This document shows, piece after piece, positions 22,061 through 36,200 of a stretch of 64,000 bases of DNA. This DNA comes from Colius striatus. Taxonomy: Eukaryota; Chordata; Aves; Coliiformes; Coliidae. How positions within the stretch are numbered: position 1 is the first letter of the stretch; the number at the start of each line of letters is the position of its first letter. Made by a program: the position numbers and the translations under genes. The stretch is taken from assembly GCF_028858725.1 (NCBI RefSeq), contig NC_084774.1, positions 5,678,001 to 5,742,000 on the forward strand. Reading direction: 5' to 3'. Under the pieces are notes generated by a model that worked only from the letters and a program-made list of their open reading frames with translations, searched no databases and was not told the origin of the DNA.

Positions 22061-23453
22061 TTTGCTTCACCATTAACTTCTCTGTTTCAGTGATTTGACC
22101 TCTTAAAGAGTACAGGAATGTGAGTAATGGGTTGGATGTTGCTGAAAAATGCAGGTTTGCAGACAAGCCCTTGTCCTGCTACACAATGTCTTCTAGCTTA
22201 TATTTGACTGGGGATTCAGTCATCACACTGAGCAGCTTCATATTGCTTACCCAAAACAATAATCAGCCTGAAGTTCTAAACTGAAACCTAAACAGTCTCC
22301 ATCACTTTGGCAAAAGCTGGAAACTACTAGGCTGCAAAAGGTAAGGCTATGGGCAAAATATCCAGACTGTAACTGGTATAAAGAAGGTGAAAAGGTGATT
22401 GTTCTGTGTCCCCTAGGGGCTGAAAGAGTATCAAGATAAGTAGTCATCAGGCAGACTCAGAGTCGAGGATGTGAGGTGCTTGTTGATGCTGAAGTGAGGC
22501 ATTTGTTGCCACAGGATGTGATACACACATTTCTGGGTTGGAAAAGCACTACTCAGGTCAACTGAAGAAAGAAAAATCTGCTGTAAATATGGAGATGTCA
22601 CCTGTGTGTGGGAGGTCCTACAGTCACTTGTTCCCTGCTGAGTAGGAGGGAAGTTGTTGCAACCCTCCTGTCTCACATGATTCCTGTGGCATCCAGCACT
22701 GGTCCCTCTCAGGTGGGATACAGATGCAGGTCTTGGGGGACTTTTGGCCTGGTCTTGTCAGGCTTTCTGGCTGGGGAGGAGGAGAAGGGTTCTTGCTGCC
22801 ATCAGGTAATCTCAAGTTTGCACTATTGATCCTATCCCTAGCTGCCTGGAGGCTCACTGATTGCCAGCACCTTTAAGGCAATTATAAGGGTGGTAAAGAA
22901 TGTGAAGAAACATGCTGTGCTGGGCAGAGTTACACCCCAATGTGTCTTACCTCAGCTCCTGGCAGTGATCTGGAGTTGAATATATGACATCCCATTTGAC
23001 CTCTTTAACTGCTGTGGCAGTGACTAGTCAAGACAGAAATCTGTTGTGATGGTGTTGGATGTGAAATAGACGAGAAGCTGTTGTGCATGAAACTTGCAGA
23101 ATGAAGGCCTGAAAGGGCAGCTGTGATTATGTTCCTTCTAAATGTTTGGCCAGATTATGCCAACCACTTGCACTAATTCAAAGGAGAAGCTAATTCTGTG
23201 CAGACACACCAGATCAGCTGCTTAAACAGCTTCAAGAAGGTATAATTTTATAATCTCTGAAATATTAGCTGTTCATTGGTTCCTTTATCCCCACAATAGC
23301 TGGAGTAACTAATGAACAGCGTGATCACAGTCACAGGCTGTTCTAAATGTGCTGATGGGCATTCAGTTGCTTGGAGCAGCACTAAGAAGAGTGTGAATGT
23401 TGCAAAACAGGAATAGTTTTACCTATTGAAGTTTGGTTCCCTGGGTACAATTT
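22061..23453. other. Intergenic, nothing recognised
   Basis: Unique-looking sequence downstream of ACTR5. There are short open frames on both strands only, with no splice logic or family motif. Confidence 0.5.
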
Positions 23454-24065
23454 CACAGAATGGTGGGGGTTGGAAGGGACCTCAAGATATCATCCAGCCC
23501 AATCCCCTGCCAGAGCAGGAGCACCTAGAGTAGGTCACACAGGAACTCATCCAGGTGGGTTTGAATGTCTCCAGAGAGGGAGACTCCACAGCCCATCTGG
23601 GCAGCCCCTGCCAGTGCTCCCTCACCTCAACAGGGAAGAAATTCTTCCTTGTGTGTGTTTGGAACCTCTTCTGTTCCAGCTTGTACCCATTGTCTCTTGA
23701 CCTACATTGGCCATCACTGAGCACAGCCTGGCTCCAGCCTCCTGACACTTGCTATCTATTTGTAAACATCAATGAGGTCACCCCTCAGTCTCCAGCAGGC
23801 TAAGGAGCCCCAGCTCCCTCAACCTTTTATCACAAGGGAGATGTTCCACTCTATCATCTTTGTGGCCCTGTGCTGAACTCTCTCCAGCAGCTCCCTGTCC
23901 TTCTGGACCTGAGGGGCCCAGAACTAGACACTGTTCCAGATGTGGTCTGACAAGGGCAGAGTAGAGGGCGAGGAGAACCTTTCTTGCCCTACTGCCCACA
24001 GCCCTTCTAATCCACCCCAGGATGCCACTGGCCTTGGCCATGAGGGCACAATGTTCTGTGGTGCT
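23454..24065 (-). mobile_element. CR1 LINE fragment, minus orientation
   Basis: The CR1 3' octamer reads as CACAGAAT at 23454-23461, followed by the antisense CR1 tail (GGTTGGAAGGGACCTCAAGA, CAGCCCAATCCCCTGCCAGA). The antisense 3' coding part runs to about 24.06 kb, including CTCTCCAGCAGCTCCCTGTC and GGATGCCACTGGCCTTGGCC. It is 5'-truncated and carries frameshifts. The outer boundary at the right is approximate. Confidence 0.92.
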
Positions 24066-27000
24066 ATGTGAGCATTGGTGCTGACAGGAGGAAGATGGAA
24101 GGAGGGGGTGGTGTTGAGGGCAGGAGAACACAACATTAATTTTTACAGTAAGTGTTGGTCAGAGTCCTTGTGGAGCTCTACCCTTCTAACCGTTGTGACA
24201 AGGTTTCTCCTGCCCATATGCAGAATTTGGCACAGGGCTCTTGGACCATTTCCTCTGTGCATTGGCTTATGCCACCTGAGAGGGGAACAGGCCAATAAGG
24301 CACCTGCGTGGCTCCTGTTTCAGGGGACTTCTGGCAGTGTGAGAAGCAGTAGGAGGAATTGTTACAATGAGAAAACTCTTCACTGAAGGGGAAGAATTAA
24401 GATTATGTTGTGGACAGGAAGCTTGAACTGATGCTGTGAGAGCCTTTGCCAAGTGATCACAGAGCTGCTGCTGAGTGAGCTGCTGTGCAGGCAGCCTCAG
24501 CATCTGCAGGGTGTTTATCCTGGTGGGTGTCCTGCAAGCTGACAAAGTGCAGTCAGCAGTTCAGAGGTGGCCAACTGGTTCCCATTTGGTTCTCAGTATA
24601 TTCAGTTCAAAGCAGCCTGTAACCTGATTGCACAAGTGGGTTATCACTCAGTTCAGGTCAGAGAATACAAAAGTACAAGCTGCAATTTAACAGGCACGAT
24701 GAGCTTGATCTATTTAGTCTAAAAGAGTTCAAAGTGGGTTCCAACTTTCAGAGGGTCCCCAAGACCTGCAGAAATACCATGTTAGGGAGAAGCTCTGGAG
24801 CCTAAACAGAGCTTCTGTGTTTGATGCCCCAGATTTCTGTTTGAGCTGCACACCAGCATTGCTTTTGGCCTTCAAAGCTTCTTCTGTTTCCTGTGTCACA
24901 GCTACTTCAAACACTAACCATTCCATGCTAAATCTCCACGAGGACACCAAGATTAGAACTCTTTGCTCCAGTTACTAATCTCTCAAATACTTAATGTGCT
25001 GTGTAAGAAGCATTTCAAAAGCAGGAGAAGATGCCCATGAGCTGTCACTTCAATGTTAGGATTATCCCTCCAGAGACAGCCTGCAATGATCCCCTAGCAG
25101 CCAGTCATAAAGCAGAAGTTTGGAGCTTGTGTGGGCTGAGCAGGGGAGGGGAGAATGCTGTAATGGATTTAACATTATCCTCCCAAGTCAGATGGTGGGA
25201 TTTCCACCCCGGTTTGACACGTCAGGCTCAGGGCAGCTGTGCTGATTCCCATGGCTCGCTCCCTGTGTTGTGCAGTGAGCCATTCCCTGAGCATCAGATT
25301 CGACAAAACAACTGTTTCAAATGGCCCCAGTGTGGGTTGCCAAGAGTTCTTCAGGCTCCCTTTGCTCTCTCCTCTCAGGTGCATGATTTCCTTTAACACC
25401 TTTCCCCCTCCTTGTTCATCACACAAGCCCAACGCTACTTCTTAGGGTGGCAAAGTGACATAGTTTCAAGTTTTGGGGTTTTTTTTACAGCCTTGGGGAT
25501 CTTTTCTTCCTCTTTTTGAGCAATAGGCTTGGTTTCACATTTCCTAATGAAGCAGAGACCATGATGAGAGCACTGCACTGGGAATCAGGAGACCTGGATC
25601 CATTGTCATGGCTGTTTACTCAGGATGAGCCCTGGCTGTTTGCTCTGACCTCAGCTCTGTGCTTCAGCATCTCTACCAGCAAAGCTAACCCCAGAGTGGT
25701 GCTAGCAGAGGATCTCTCTGAGCACATAATTACTGTAGAAGACAATAAGGGTGGTAGGAAGGCTGGAAAGGAGTTTGTGGGGAAGGAAAACAATGGAGAA
25801 CAAGTCCATCCATGCTCAATGCACTGTGGGGCAAGTGGAAGGTCTTCACTCATTGCCTGAAGCTGGGAGAAGCACCTAGCATGGTAGGAGTCACTGCATG
25901 CAGGTATGCTTTTATTGGTAGGCAATTGCTGTTGAGCACTGTCAGTTGGACCATGAAGCAAGCTGCATTTATGGTCTGAATTAGAAGACTTTATGCTTTT
26001 AAAATGCCTCCATTTCAGCAGGACTGCAGTTTTTTAGCTTTTTATTTATTTCAGGACTGAGATGATCTATGAAGCATCTTCTCCCTTCTGCCAGAAAACA
26101 AATGTGCTGTGCTGATGAGGAAAGCATCTTTTATGTTACCCAGTGAGATTCTGTGAAGGCATCCAGGTTCCTGCACTTCCAGTAGCTATAGCCAGGCTGC
26201 TAGATCCAGAGGAAGCTCATCCCTGGGGAGGCTCAGTGCACTGCTCTTGGCAGATCTGGTTGGACAAATGAGCTTTACAACATGCAAGGAAAACGTGTGG
26301 CTTCATTCAAGCCTATGTCAGATGATTTCCAGAGGAGAGGCACCTTTGGAAAGCATCTAAGATCTTCACGTTTGAACTACTTGGGAACATGGTGGATGTT
26401 AGAATTCCTTGCTTAGATGAATGGCAAGAATATGTAGTGGACCTCTGGGTGGCTGAAATTTGGAGGGGTGGTGGCAATCTGCAGCCCCAAAAGCTGCCAT
26501 GGTGGCATGTGGGAGTGGCACATGGGTCTGCTGTGTAGGTACTTTCCCAAAGGCCCTTTAGGAGGGGTGGGAGGCTGCTGGCTGCAGCTGAGGATGATTT
26601 TTCCCTCCTGGGGACTTTCAGCCTTGTCCAAAGCTTTCTTGGAGGCGAGAGGCCTGTGCAAATGGTTTTTGGGTAGTCTCATCTTTCCACTAAAGATTTT
26701 GCAGTGGAGATCTTGCTCTTCAGGGTGTTCTCACTGTCTTCAAAGGAGAATAGTAATAAATAAGAAAGCCCAACCTGCCTCACAGATGCTTGTTTCTGCA
26801 TTCCAATGGCAGCCCAGCTGCATCCAGATATGAAACAGTCCAGTTGTTCTGATCTTCCTGCTCTGCTTTGGGGACTATCAGGAACTGTCACAGGGCTTCT
26901 CCACACAGTTTAAGTACAGTTGCTGTTAGAATGACCAGAAGTCTCTTGAGGCACATGAAGCCCTTTTCCTCAGGAGTGACCTCTGCTGTCACCTCTCTCA

Positions 27001-30000
27001 CCTTGAGCACCAGCTGCCTTCCAGCATTTTGTCCCTTTCACTTAGCTAAATCCACCTGATCTAGAAGCCATCAACTAATATGCTGTCAGTGCTCCAGAGG
27101 TCCCAAACTGTTGTCTTAGATGTATCCATAACAACATGCCCCTGGGATTCAATCATAGGAAGGAGGAGGGTTGTCACAAGGTAGATGCCATCTGCTTGCC
27201 TGGGTTTGAGCTATTAGTGAGCTTCTTGCATAACACCTTGCAGAAGCTTGTCTGGTGTTAGGAAAAGCACCTCTGACTTCCTAATGTGACAGGTTTAGGG
27301 GTGTCTTGGTCACCTTTAAACTTAGTTTTATGTCACTTGTGTTAAGTGTGTGCATTAGCATGATGCTCCTGGCTGGCATTTCTTCTCAGCACTGGGAAAT
27401 ACATTTCAAACCCTCATCCTTAGACCACTTTTTTGTTTTTTACCCCCCACACTACAACTTGTTTAAAATATACCCCACTCCTCCTCCTCACCCCAGATTC
27501 CTGCTACATACCTGGCATTCCTTCATCCTTAATGAGATGAAGGAGTGGGGGATTTCACCCTCTTGGAATTTTAGAGGAATACTAAGTGGATTTCTCATGA
27601 AAAGCCCCATTTAGGGTACAAATCTCCCTGAAAGATAGTCCCTGCATGGCAAACCTTGCTTTTGCTGATGATGTTGAACAGAGTTTTAGTTCCTTATTCA
27701 GTAGCTACTTTCTGCCTGGGCTGCCTTGTAAGTGTTGATGGACACTGCATTAGAACAAGCTTCTGGTGTGGATGAAGCAGAGGAGTCTTGCATCCTGGCA
27801 AAGGTAAGTAGGGACACCAGTGGAACTCCTGGGCTGTTGAAGTTTTGTCAGTCACTGCAAATAGGAGCAAACTCTCCATATAGAGAGAAGATGAGAAAGA
27901 TTAAGTCAAAATTGTTTTCTTCCAGGCTCAGTCATTAATTTACTCTAATAAACATAAAGCTGCTTTGGATCAAAGATTCCTCCAGCCTGGTCCTGCTAGT
28001 GACCTCCAGGCTATGTTGAGGGACAAGTGTAAGAATAGGAGCAGGAGAGTATATGTGTATAAAACAAGGTTGTAAATCACTACAGTTGGTTAATGGTATG
28101 TAGCCAGAGAGGCAAATGAACACAGTGCTTCTGTGTGTCTTTACATGGGATCCATCCCCATTGCAGGACTCTGCCCTCTTACATGGATTGGAAGAACAGG
28201 TTAAGGCATCCACATTACAGAGCTCCCCAAGGATGTGGGTTTTGGAGTAGCAACACCACACTGTGAACACCCACTTTGGTGTCACTGTGCTGTGGCTGTT
28301 CCTGAGCCTGCAGTGAAGCTGCTGTGGTAGCCCCAAGCCACAGTGAAGGGCTGGGACAGGACACTGCATGTGGCCAGCGAGCCCAGCTCTGCCTCTTGCT
28401 CTGGGAGAGGGGCTTTAGTGCAGTTCTGTGGGGCAGATACAAAGGCAGTGAGAGCCCTGAGTCCTGTTGTTGAGAGGCCCCAGGTTACTTTCATCCAGGT
28501 CCAGGGCCATAGGCTCTTGTTGCTGCTGAGGAAACAATGGAGAGGAAAGCTTTGATTTCACCAGCAGCAGCAGCCTCCTGCTCAAGGGTGGTGCAGATGG
28601 AAGGAACTGGGGGCCAGGGGCTTGGGTTTTTTCTGCTTTTATCCTTTGTTAACTGCTGGTAACTTCTTGTTGTGGGAACTCCTGTGACCTCTCTTCAGGC
28701 TTTGTTTATGTGCTTCTACTGACATTGTTCCCAGCAGGCCTTTGATATTCAGCCCCAGGAGTGTCCTCTGGCTTGGGAACAGGAAGAGTAGAGCTCACTG
28801 CCCACAGGCACACTCCAGCCAGGGACCTCCTCATTGCCTGTGGAAGATGAATTAATCCCATGCTTCTGTGGACTGTCCCCATGTTGATGACTTGTGCCCA
28901 GCATCTGCCCTCCTCTCTGGCTCTGGCAGGAGCAGCTGCTGGTGCTGTGCTGCCAGCGAGCAGGGAAGGGGCGGAGAACAACCGGCATTTGTGGGGAATT
29001 GTCATGTTCTTCTAGGAAGAGAAGAACAGGGGAGTTGCAGAGCTTCTGTACTGGCTTCAGGCTGCAGATTCATGCCTGGAGGAGCTGGGAGATGCCCAAC
29101 ACGTGGGATTCAGGGGAGCTTTGCTCAGGTCTCCTGTCTGCAGTGTCCTGGGGGTGCCTCAGCCATCACTGACCCTTCTCATCAGGGATGAATTGAGGCT
29201 GGAAGTAATGATTCCCCAGCTCCTGAGGGCTTGGCTGCTCATTGTGCTGGGCACATTTCCACGTGTACCCATTTTGCAACAGTTCCTGCTCACAGGAGGC
29301 TCTGTTTCTGCCCCTCACTTCCCAGATCATTTTGTCTGGGTATTGAATGAAAACAGCTTTTATAATGATTCCAAAATAAAGGAGATAATTCATATTTATA
29401 CTATCCCCTGATCCAGTTCTTGTGAAGGCATTTAAAAAATCCCAGTGAATACTGTTTTTCACAACAAAACATCCCCCAGGCAGCAAAGAAGATAATTCCC
29501 AGGAGCCATAAACCCCTTGAGTGTGTTTACCCAACTCAAAATGTACTTTATAATATTATATCCCCTTCAACCTACTCTGCTATTTTACATGCTGGGATAT
29601 GAAATATGTATAAGCAGGGGTTGAGCTGTGTGTCTCACAGAGAGCTTGGAAATGAGTCTTTAATTGCAAATTTCACGAGCTCTGGATGTCAGTTTTTAAA
29701 GCAGTCATTCCAATCCCAGGAGCCAGGAGTCATGAGCAATTGATTTGATCAGGTATCAAAATACACCCTTGCAATCTGGGAATCAGGGCTTATTGAGAGA
29801 GGCTTTACCTTGAGCTCCAGGCTTTATGGGAAGGTTTAAGTAGACAGTCACGGTTTCAAGGAGAACTTTAACTTTCAAGTAGCCTCCAATCCCCTGCTGC
29901 ATGGGCTGGCAGAAGAGGGGGTGAGATATGCAGAGCTATGGGGGAAGTGGAGCTGGTTCATGTGTGAATGTCTCAGTTCTGCAAGAAGCAGATATATTGA

Positions 30001-30014
30001 TTCTCCTTCTCTAG
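24066..30014. other. Intergenic, nothing recognised
   Basis: About 6 kb without a supported exon, CpG island or repeat that I can name. Open frames up to about 144 codons occur on both strands, but none shows a conserved motif or plausible splicing. Distal regulatory elements cannot be excluded without comparison to other species. Confidence 0.5.
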
Positions 30015-30127
30015 GGACTTTCAAAACCCACCTGGAGGAGTTCCTATGTGACCTACTCTAGGTGGTCCTGCTCTGGCAGGGGGGTTGGACTGGATGATCT
30101 TTTGAGGTCCCTTGAGATTCTGTGATT
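30015..30127 (+). mobile_element. CR1 LINE 3' tail fragment
   Basis: A short CR1 3' end: ACCCACCTGGAGGAGTTCCT, then GGGGTTGGACTGGATGATCT, closing on ATTCTGTG at 30117-30124. Only the last ~110 bases of the element are present, a typical heavily 5'-truncated copy. Confidence 0.92.
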
Positions 30128-30134
30128 AAGAAAG

Positions 30135-30150
30135 CAAACAAACAAACAAA
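30135..30150 (+). repeat. (CAAA)n microsatellite next to the CR1 tail
   Basis: Four CAAA-type units directly follow the CR1 3' end, then a C-rich stretch (CCACCCCCACCCC). It probably grew from the A-rich insertion boundary. Confidence 0.7.
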
Positions 30151-33100
30151 TACCACCCCCACCCCAGTGTTCTGAACACAAACTAGCAATTTGGTACTTC
30201 CCACTGAAGGAACCCCCCCACAACTTGTTCTGAGCAGCTGTACTGACAATCTCCTATTTCTCCTCCTTCTAGAAGGGTGTTTGAGCAGCTCCAGCTCCTG
30301 AATTGAAGGAAGTCTTTTCCTGAAACGCAGACAGAAATACTTTAGGGATTTCTGGCTCAGGAAATCACTCCTGAAATCTGAGGTTGACTTCTTTGGAGCA
30401 CAGACACCAGAAGTCCCCACGAGGCTGGTGGAAACCCAGCGAGTCACCTCCTGCCAGAAGTGACAGTTTCCATTGCTCCAGCTTCACAGACTTCATAAAT
30501 CTAGGCAAAAGTCATTAAAAATATTTAGTTTAGTTTCATGAGCATCCTAAGGACTTCCTTGAAATGAAAGCAGAAGTAGGTATATTTTGAAAGTGTTTTG
30601 TTCCTTCATGTTTCTACCTCAAAAGAAGAAGGTTGTAGCTCTCCAGATGTGGCATCAGTTTCTTCATCTCAGAAGAACTTTAAATCATGTAATGATTTAA
30701 ATATGTTGAACTTCAGTGCAAGTCTTTGTTGCCATCATTCCTTACCACTACCAGAACTGTTTAGCCATATAAGCCATTTGATTATAGTTTTATGTTAAAT
30801 GAGGAACCATAATTGGTACAATCATGTTTAATTTCTTGCTTACTGAACATAAAGATAGAATCATTTCTCCAGAGAAAGTGGTTTCCTCAAATGACTAAAT
30901 GGAAAGATTTTTTAAATCATTTAACTTTTGGAAAAAAGAGGTTTAAGCCATTACTTAGGATTGAAGGGGGACATAAAACAGAAAATGCCTTGCTTGAGAT
31001 CTGGAGACTCCCAGGGACCCTCATTTCGTGCCTGCAGCATCCCCATTCCCTGGCTGCAGACAAGCTGTGGGAGAGCACCAGGATTTTCCTTTTTCTCCTC
31101 TCAGCACCAACTCATAGAAAACAAAGAATGAAGAGCCTTTGGTTGCCACAGCTCTTCCCAACACCTGCTCCATTTGTCACTCCTCTCTCCCATTTTTGCC
31201 TAAGCTACATTTATTGGCCATTTTGGGAAGCAGAACATTTGTAGAGCAGTAGCAATGACCCTGCTGTCATGCTCAGCCCCTCGCTGTGTTCTTTCCAGAG
31301 CAGCTCACAGCATGTGCACATGCACCACCTCAGCAAAAGCACATGAAGCGTGGGAGCCTGAGCACATGGTGACATTTTCACCCACCTCCAAGTACCTACA
31401 CATCAGCATCAAGCACACCAGTGCAGCCATCTAAATCAGGGATGCTCTGGAAAGGTGCAGTGGTGCATCTTTACAATCTGGACTTGTACAAAGCAGGGAG
31501 ATGCTCCAGACCTGCTGCCCTGCCCGTGGGTGAAGCAACCCATGCACCTGGCACTGTTGCAACACCCTGGTAAATCCTGTGGAGTTCACAGTCTCAGCCA
31601 TACAACCCCATCCCTTTATCTTCTGCACAGCACATCTTCTGTCATCAGGCCCTGGAGCCTGGGAGCATTTATCTTCTCCTGGTGGAAACTGAGCACTAAT
31701 GACTTCAGCAGGAGCAGTGTTACACAGCTGAAACTCATTTCATCTGTACCCTGATACATTGTGCTGTGGCCTGGTTCACACATTGTTGGTTTGATTCCAA
31801 GCTCTTAGCCACCATCCCCAATTTTTTGGTGCAACATCAGATTTACATCCAGATTGTAAAAATGCAATCTGTTTGTGCTTTTTCTTTCTACACAGCTGCC
31901 CAATGACACCCACTTGTCCACCTCTCTGGAGGAGAAGGCCACTATTACACTCATGTTTCACCAGCAGAATATAGCTGAGCAGGGTGTCATCAAGAGGGTG
32001 TTGAAACAACTTGTGCTCCAGAATATGACCTTCAAATTATTTGTTTAAGCCTGCATGTTCAGAGAGGTCAGTGTGCTTCAAGCTATCTGTTTCTGCAGGG
32101 CTGAAAGAAGAAATAAGGGCTTATTTCTGCCTGCAGTTGGTCCCTGAACTGATTTGCCAGGAGTACTTTGGTGTTAAGTATCCCTCCCATATCTCTGCTG
32201 ACATTATAAGCAATAATGGTCAATTAGGTGTACCAGGAAGGGAAGAAGAGCTATGATCAGAGATGTCAATTTTAGCACTAGCAGGACAAAAGAAAATGAA
32301 TGTTTGCTGAGCAGAGAGGATTTAAGACCCTAGCAGGGAAGGGAGGACAGAGAAAAACTCTAAGCCTTCAAAGGAAGAACTATAGAAAATATTTCATGAT
32401 GCTTTTCAGGACTTGCCAGATGAGCAAAATCCATTACAGCCCTTTCACCTGCTGCCTCACACAGATTTCACTTTTGATTCACAATTATAGAACATATTTT
32501 GCTATCCAGGTTTTAAGCAGGGCCTGAAGGTGAGTGGATCTAGGGACCATTGTATAGTCAGGGAAAGGAATGGGATTTTGTGCTCTTGCCAGAGGTAGAA
32601 ATTTGCCCTGAGCTGCTCAGGGATTAGGTCAGTATCAGTGCTCAATGCTGCTTTAAGGCAAATTGAATTTTTCACAAAAAAGGGAAAGATGAAGAAGAAA
32701 AGCCCAACACTGCAACTTAACTAATCACCTGCCACTAAAGAAAGCACTATGTTCCATTCACCACCTCCATTTGGCTTTGTAACATTACTGCAGTAATTAC
32801 ATGGCACCTGATGAAGCATTTCTAATCCTTGAGGAGCAGAAATCCTTGAGCAGTGGTTCTGCCCAGCTGTGCTGGCTGTGGGGGCGATCTGGTGGGTTTG
32901 AGCTCTTGGTCATGGGGCCAGTTAGTGGGTGAGGTGTGGGAAGGCAGAAGGTGAGCTTGGGAGGCTGGGTTTTAGCATGGAGAAAACGAATGTGTGGGGT
33001 GTCCAGGTGAGAGTCACAGCTTTGTCTCACAGCAGTTTTATTCTCAGCTGGGTCATTTCAGAGATTCTGGGTCTGTTGATTTGCATTTGCTGATGCTGCT

Positions 33101-33265
33101 GTTGGAGAGGTAGGAAACAGGGTGCCTCATCCAAAACACATACTGGTCCTGCTTGTCACTTGTTGCTTTTCCTTCTGTATGGGTATAAGCAGTGCTCTAA
33201 CTCCTGTTAACCTCCCAGCTCAAACCTCTGTTTGTCTTAAACTTTGGGGGGTGGGTGGCTGCTGA

Positions 33266-33282
33266 GGGTGGGATGGGAAGGG
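33266..33282 (+). other. Canonical G-quadruplex motif
   Basis: Four GGG runs (33266-33268, 33270-33272, 33275-33277, 33280-33282) with loops T, AT and AA, preceded by a further six-G run at 33246-33251. This meets the usual rule for a stable intramolecular quadruplex. No gene context explains it. Confidence 0.6.
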
Positions 33283-36200
33283 TGTTTTTGCTGGGCAAGT
33301 GTCTCTGGACTCTGTCTCCTGCTGAGCTGAGCTGTTTGCAGAAACCCTGCAATGGTTGCAGACTCCCTCTGCTTTGCTTGAAGGAGGTTCACTTCAGATA
33401 CAAGATACATGTTTCTAGACAGAAAACAACAGGGAAGAAACCTACAGATGAGGAGGCTTAAGGATGACTCTCAGATAGTGTTTCTCACTGTGGCTCCTTA
33501 GAGAAATGCTCCCAAGAGAAAGGAGAAGAGAACTGACTGTTTCCCTTGCTCTCCAGTGACTGAAAAGAATATGTAACATGGAGTCTCTTGTGTGATGCTT
33601 TGCTTCTCCTGCTCCTGAGGCTGTTGATCTTCACCCCCAGAAACTCTCCCACATAACTGCCACAGCTCTGCTTGGCCAGGCTGAGTGCTGGAGGTGATTG
33701 TGAGTCACAAAACGGAACAAAAAGCCCCAGAGAGCTGCTGTAGCTTTGCTTGCTCCTCTTGCTTTGACATGTCTGTCATAGTGTGGACAACAACCTGGTG
33801 ACCCCACAGAGAATTAATATCCCTATTGCAAGAGCTTTGGCAGTGCTGCTGAATGCACTGATGAAACCAGAGCCTGTTTCTCACCAGCTTGGTGCCACGT
33901 GGTGAGAGGAGGTCAAGGACCTGACTGTTAGTGGTGCTGTGGGTATGTTAAGGCTTGGGCTGAAACAGAGTATTCAGGTAGAACAAGTTTAGTCAGGTGT
34001 GCCAGTGACCTGAGCACTTTCCTTTATGGTCCTACCAGTTTTGCTGAGATGCAGCCTGGCAGTGGCTGTACTGAGCACTGCTGCCAAAAGAGAAGGGATT
34101 GCCATCTTGCATGGAGGCACGTGAAGTGGGGACACAAATGTGCAAAGGACACAAATGAACTATTTGACTTTTTTTTTCTGCTGTGTTCTGGATGCTGGGT
34201 TGATCTACACTGATGTGTCTGATGAAAGGTGTTTTTGATGACACACACAAATCTGATTTGATTGCCTTCTTGGCACATGGTGGAAGGCATCAGCTGGACT
34301 TTTGAGGAGGAGATGTGGATGATTGCCTAAGTAGAGAAGAGGTGGAAAGATGTTGGATGAGTTCATAAGGGATTAATGCTGATGAGGCTTCATTACATTG
34401 TGTGCAATGTGCTTAGAGTCTTGTGTAGGAGTCTTTCTGGTTATTTTAAAATTCATAGCAATGGAGATTTCCTCTAGTAGCTGGTTAAGATGGTCAGAGG
34501 AAAAATAAGACTGTGACCCAGGGCAAGCCTTGGACCAAATAGGTAAACACCTCTAATATGTCTTCATCTGGTATTTCTGCTGATCCATTGCAGTGTTCCT
34601 GCAGCCCCTGTGGGCAGGGACAGGTCTCATGCCTGCCCCATGTCATTTCAAGAGCTCTTGGTTATCTCTTACTGGGTCTCCCCCAGGCCACAGGGCCATT
34701 TCACACAGGTGTGTGAGAGCCAGAGGAAACCACACTAATATAGCAGAATTGAAGAGAGAAGTGCCTATGTCAAGCAGAGACAGCAAAAGCATCAACTTTC
34801 TGGTCATGAGGAATTTATAGCAACCTATTAACTCCTGTTCTTAAGAAATGAAACAGGATTTGCCTGCTTGAATTAGTAAAACAAAGCAGGAGAGGACTTT
34901 CCTCTATCCCTCTCTACATTTTCTATTTGACAGCAGTGCAGCTCAGCAGTCCCTGCATTCCCTGGGGAGCACTGCAACATCTCCCCAGCTTGGGCTGGGC
35001 TCTGCAAGGCAGCTTCAGGGCTTTATCCACATACTAGGGCATGATGCTGCCAAGCTGAGAGCTGTGCCAAAGCCTGCTGCCAACGTCTGTCTCAATACCT
35101 GTGCATTCACAAGAGCTGCAAACTGTGACTTTCAGGGTTTTTTAAAGAAAATAAAACCTGAGACTTGTGTTACATATATGCACAGAGTGTATGGTTTATA
35201 CATATATACACACCTGACTGAGGGCTTAAAACATGCCACATATAGCAAAAGGCAAGACTGTGCCTCTTGCTTCAGCAGAGGTGATATTTCAGGATGGGAA
35301 GCTACTAGAAGATTTGTTAAGTGTTCAGTCTGATAACAAGACAAGGCTTCTGTTGATATCTATGGCAGCAGACTTAAACCAGTATTCATTGCCTTTGGAA
35401 GCCTTACTTATTCCTACTTTATTTCAGATTTAGGGTCTTGGGTTTTCTTTTACTGCTTCATGGTCAAGGACAGGAATATCTCCTTGATACATCAGACTGC
35501 TGTAGTCCAGGTATCAGAGTTATTGCTTGGAGCATGATTTAAGGCATAGCCAAGCAAATAAATGTCACTGAGAATTCTCACCACTGCTGTGAGACTTACT
35601 GGATATAAATCTGTATTTCTGGTGACTTCAGGGATACCTCCCTCCCTGTATGCCTCCAATAAACCATCACCAAGAAAATTTAAGATCTCACCAAAGAAGC
35701 TCAGCTAAAGCATTTCGTGTTGTGTGTTATTGTGCATCCTGAAATGCTCAGTAAGGGTTTCTGAGGAAGAGCTGGGTGGTTTAATCCACCTCACCTGAAG
35801 GCTTTAACTGCTGTAAATGCCCTTGGGAATAACTTAGCATAGGTACCAAAGCATCTTATCAAACCGAGGAACACTCCAGCCTGCCGTAAGCCAGCCAGAG
35901 AGACAGCAGTCCCAAATGCTTCCTAAACCCTCTTGTGAGTGTGTAAATTAAGTCCTAATTTCTTAAGGAGTTAAGGCTTAATTTTCTTCCCAAGAACCCT
36001 TAGAAAATGAGAGTGGTATTGTTAGGCCTTCAGAGCACTGGGGGCAACCAGGTACTGCTGTGAGCTGACCCCTCCCCTTCAGGGATGCAAGTCCCCAGTT
36101 TAAGTTCTTCTGTTACTCAGTGCTGAGTCATCACATCATTAGCTGCTGGGATGCTGCAGTGAATACACAAGAGAGGACTTATTTAAAAAATCAAGGCTTT

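Noticed and set aside
23778-24131. 117-codon minus-strand frame with an apparent protein-like sequence
   Set aside because: It is the remnant of CR1 coding sequence inside the element at 23454-24065, not a host gene.
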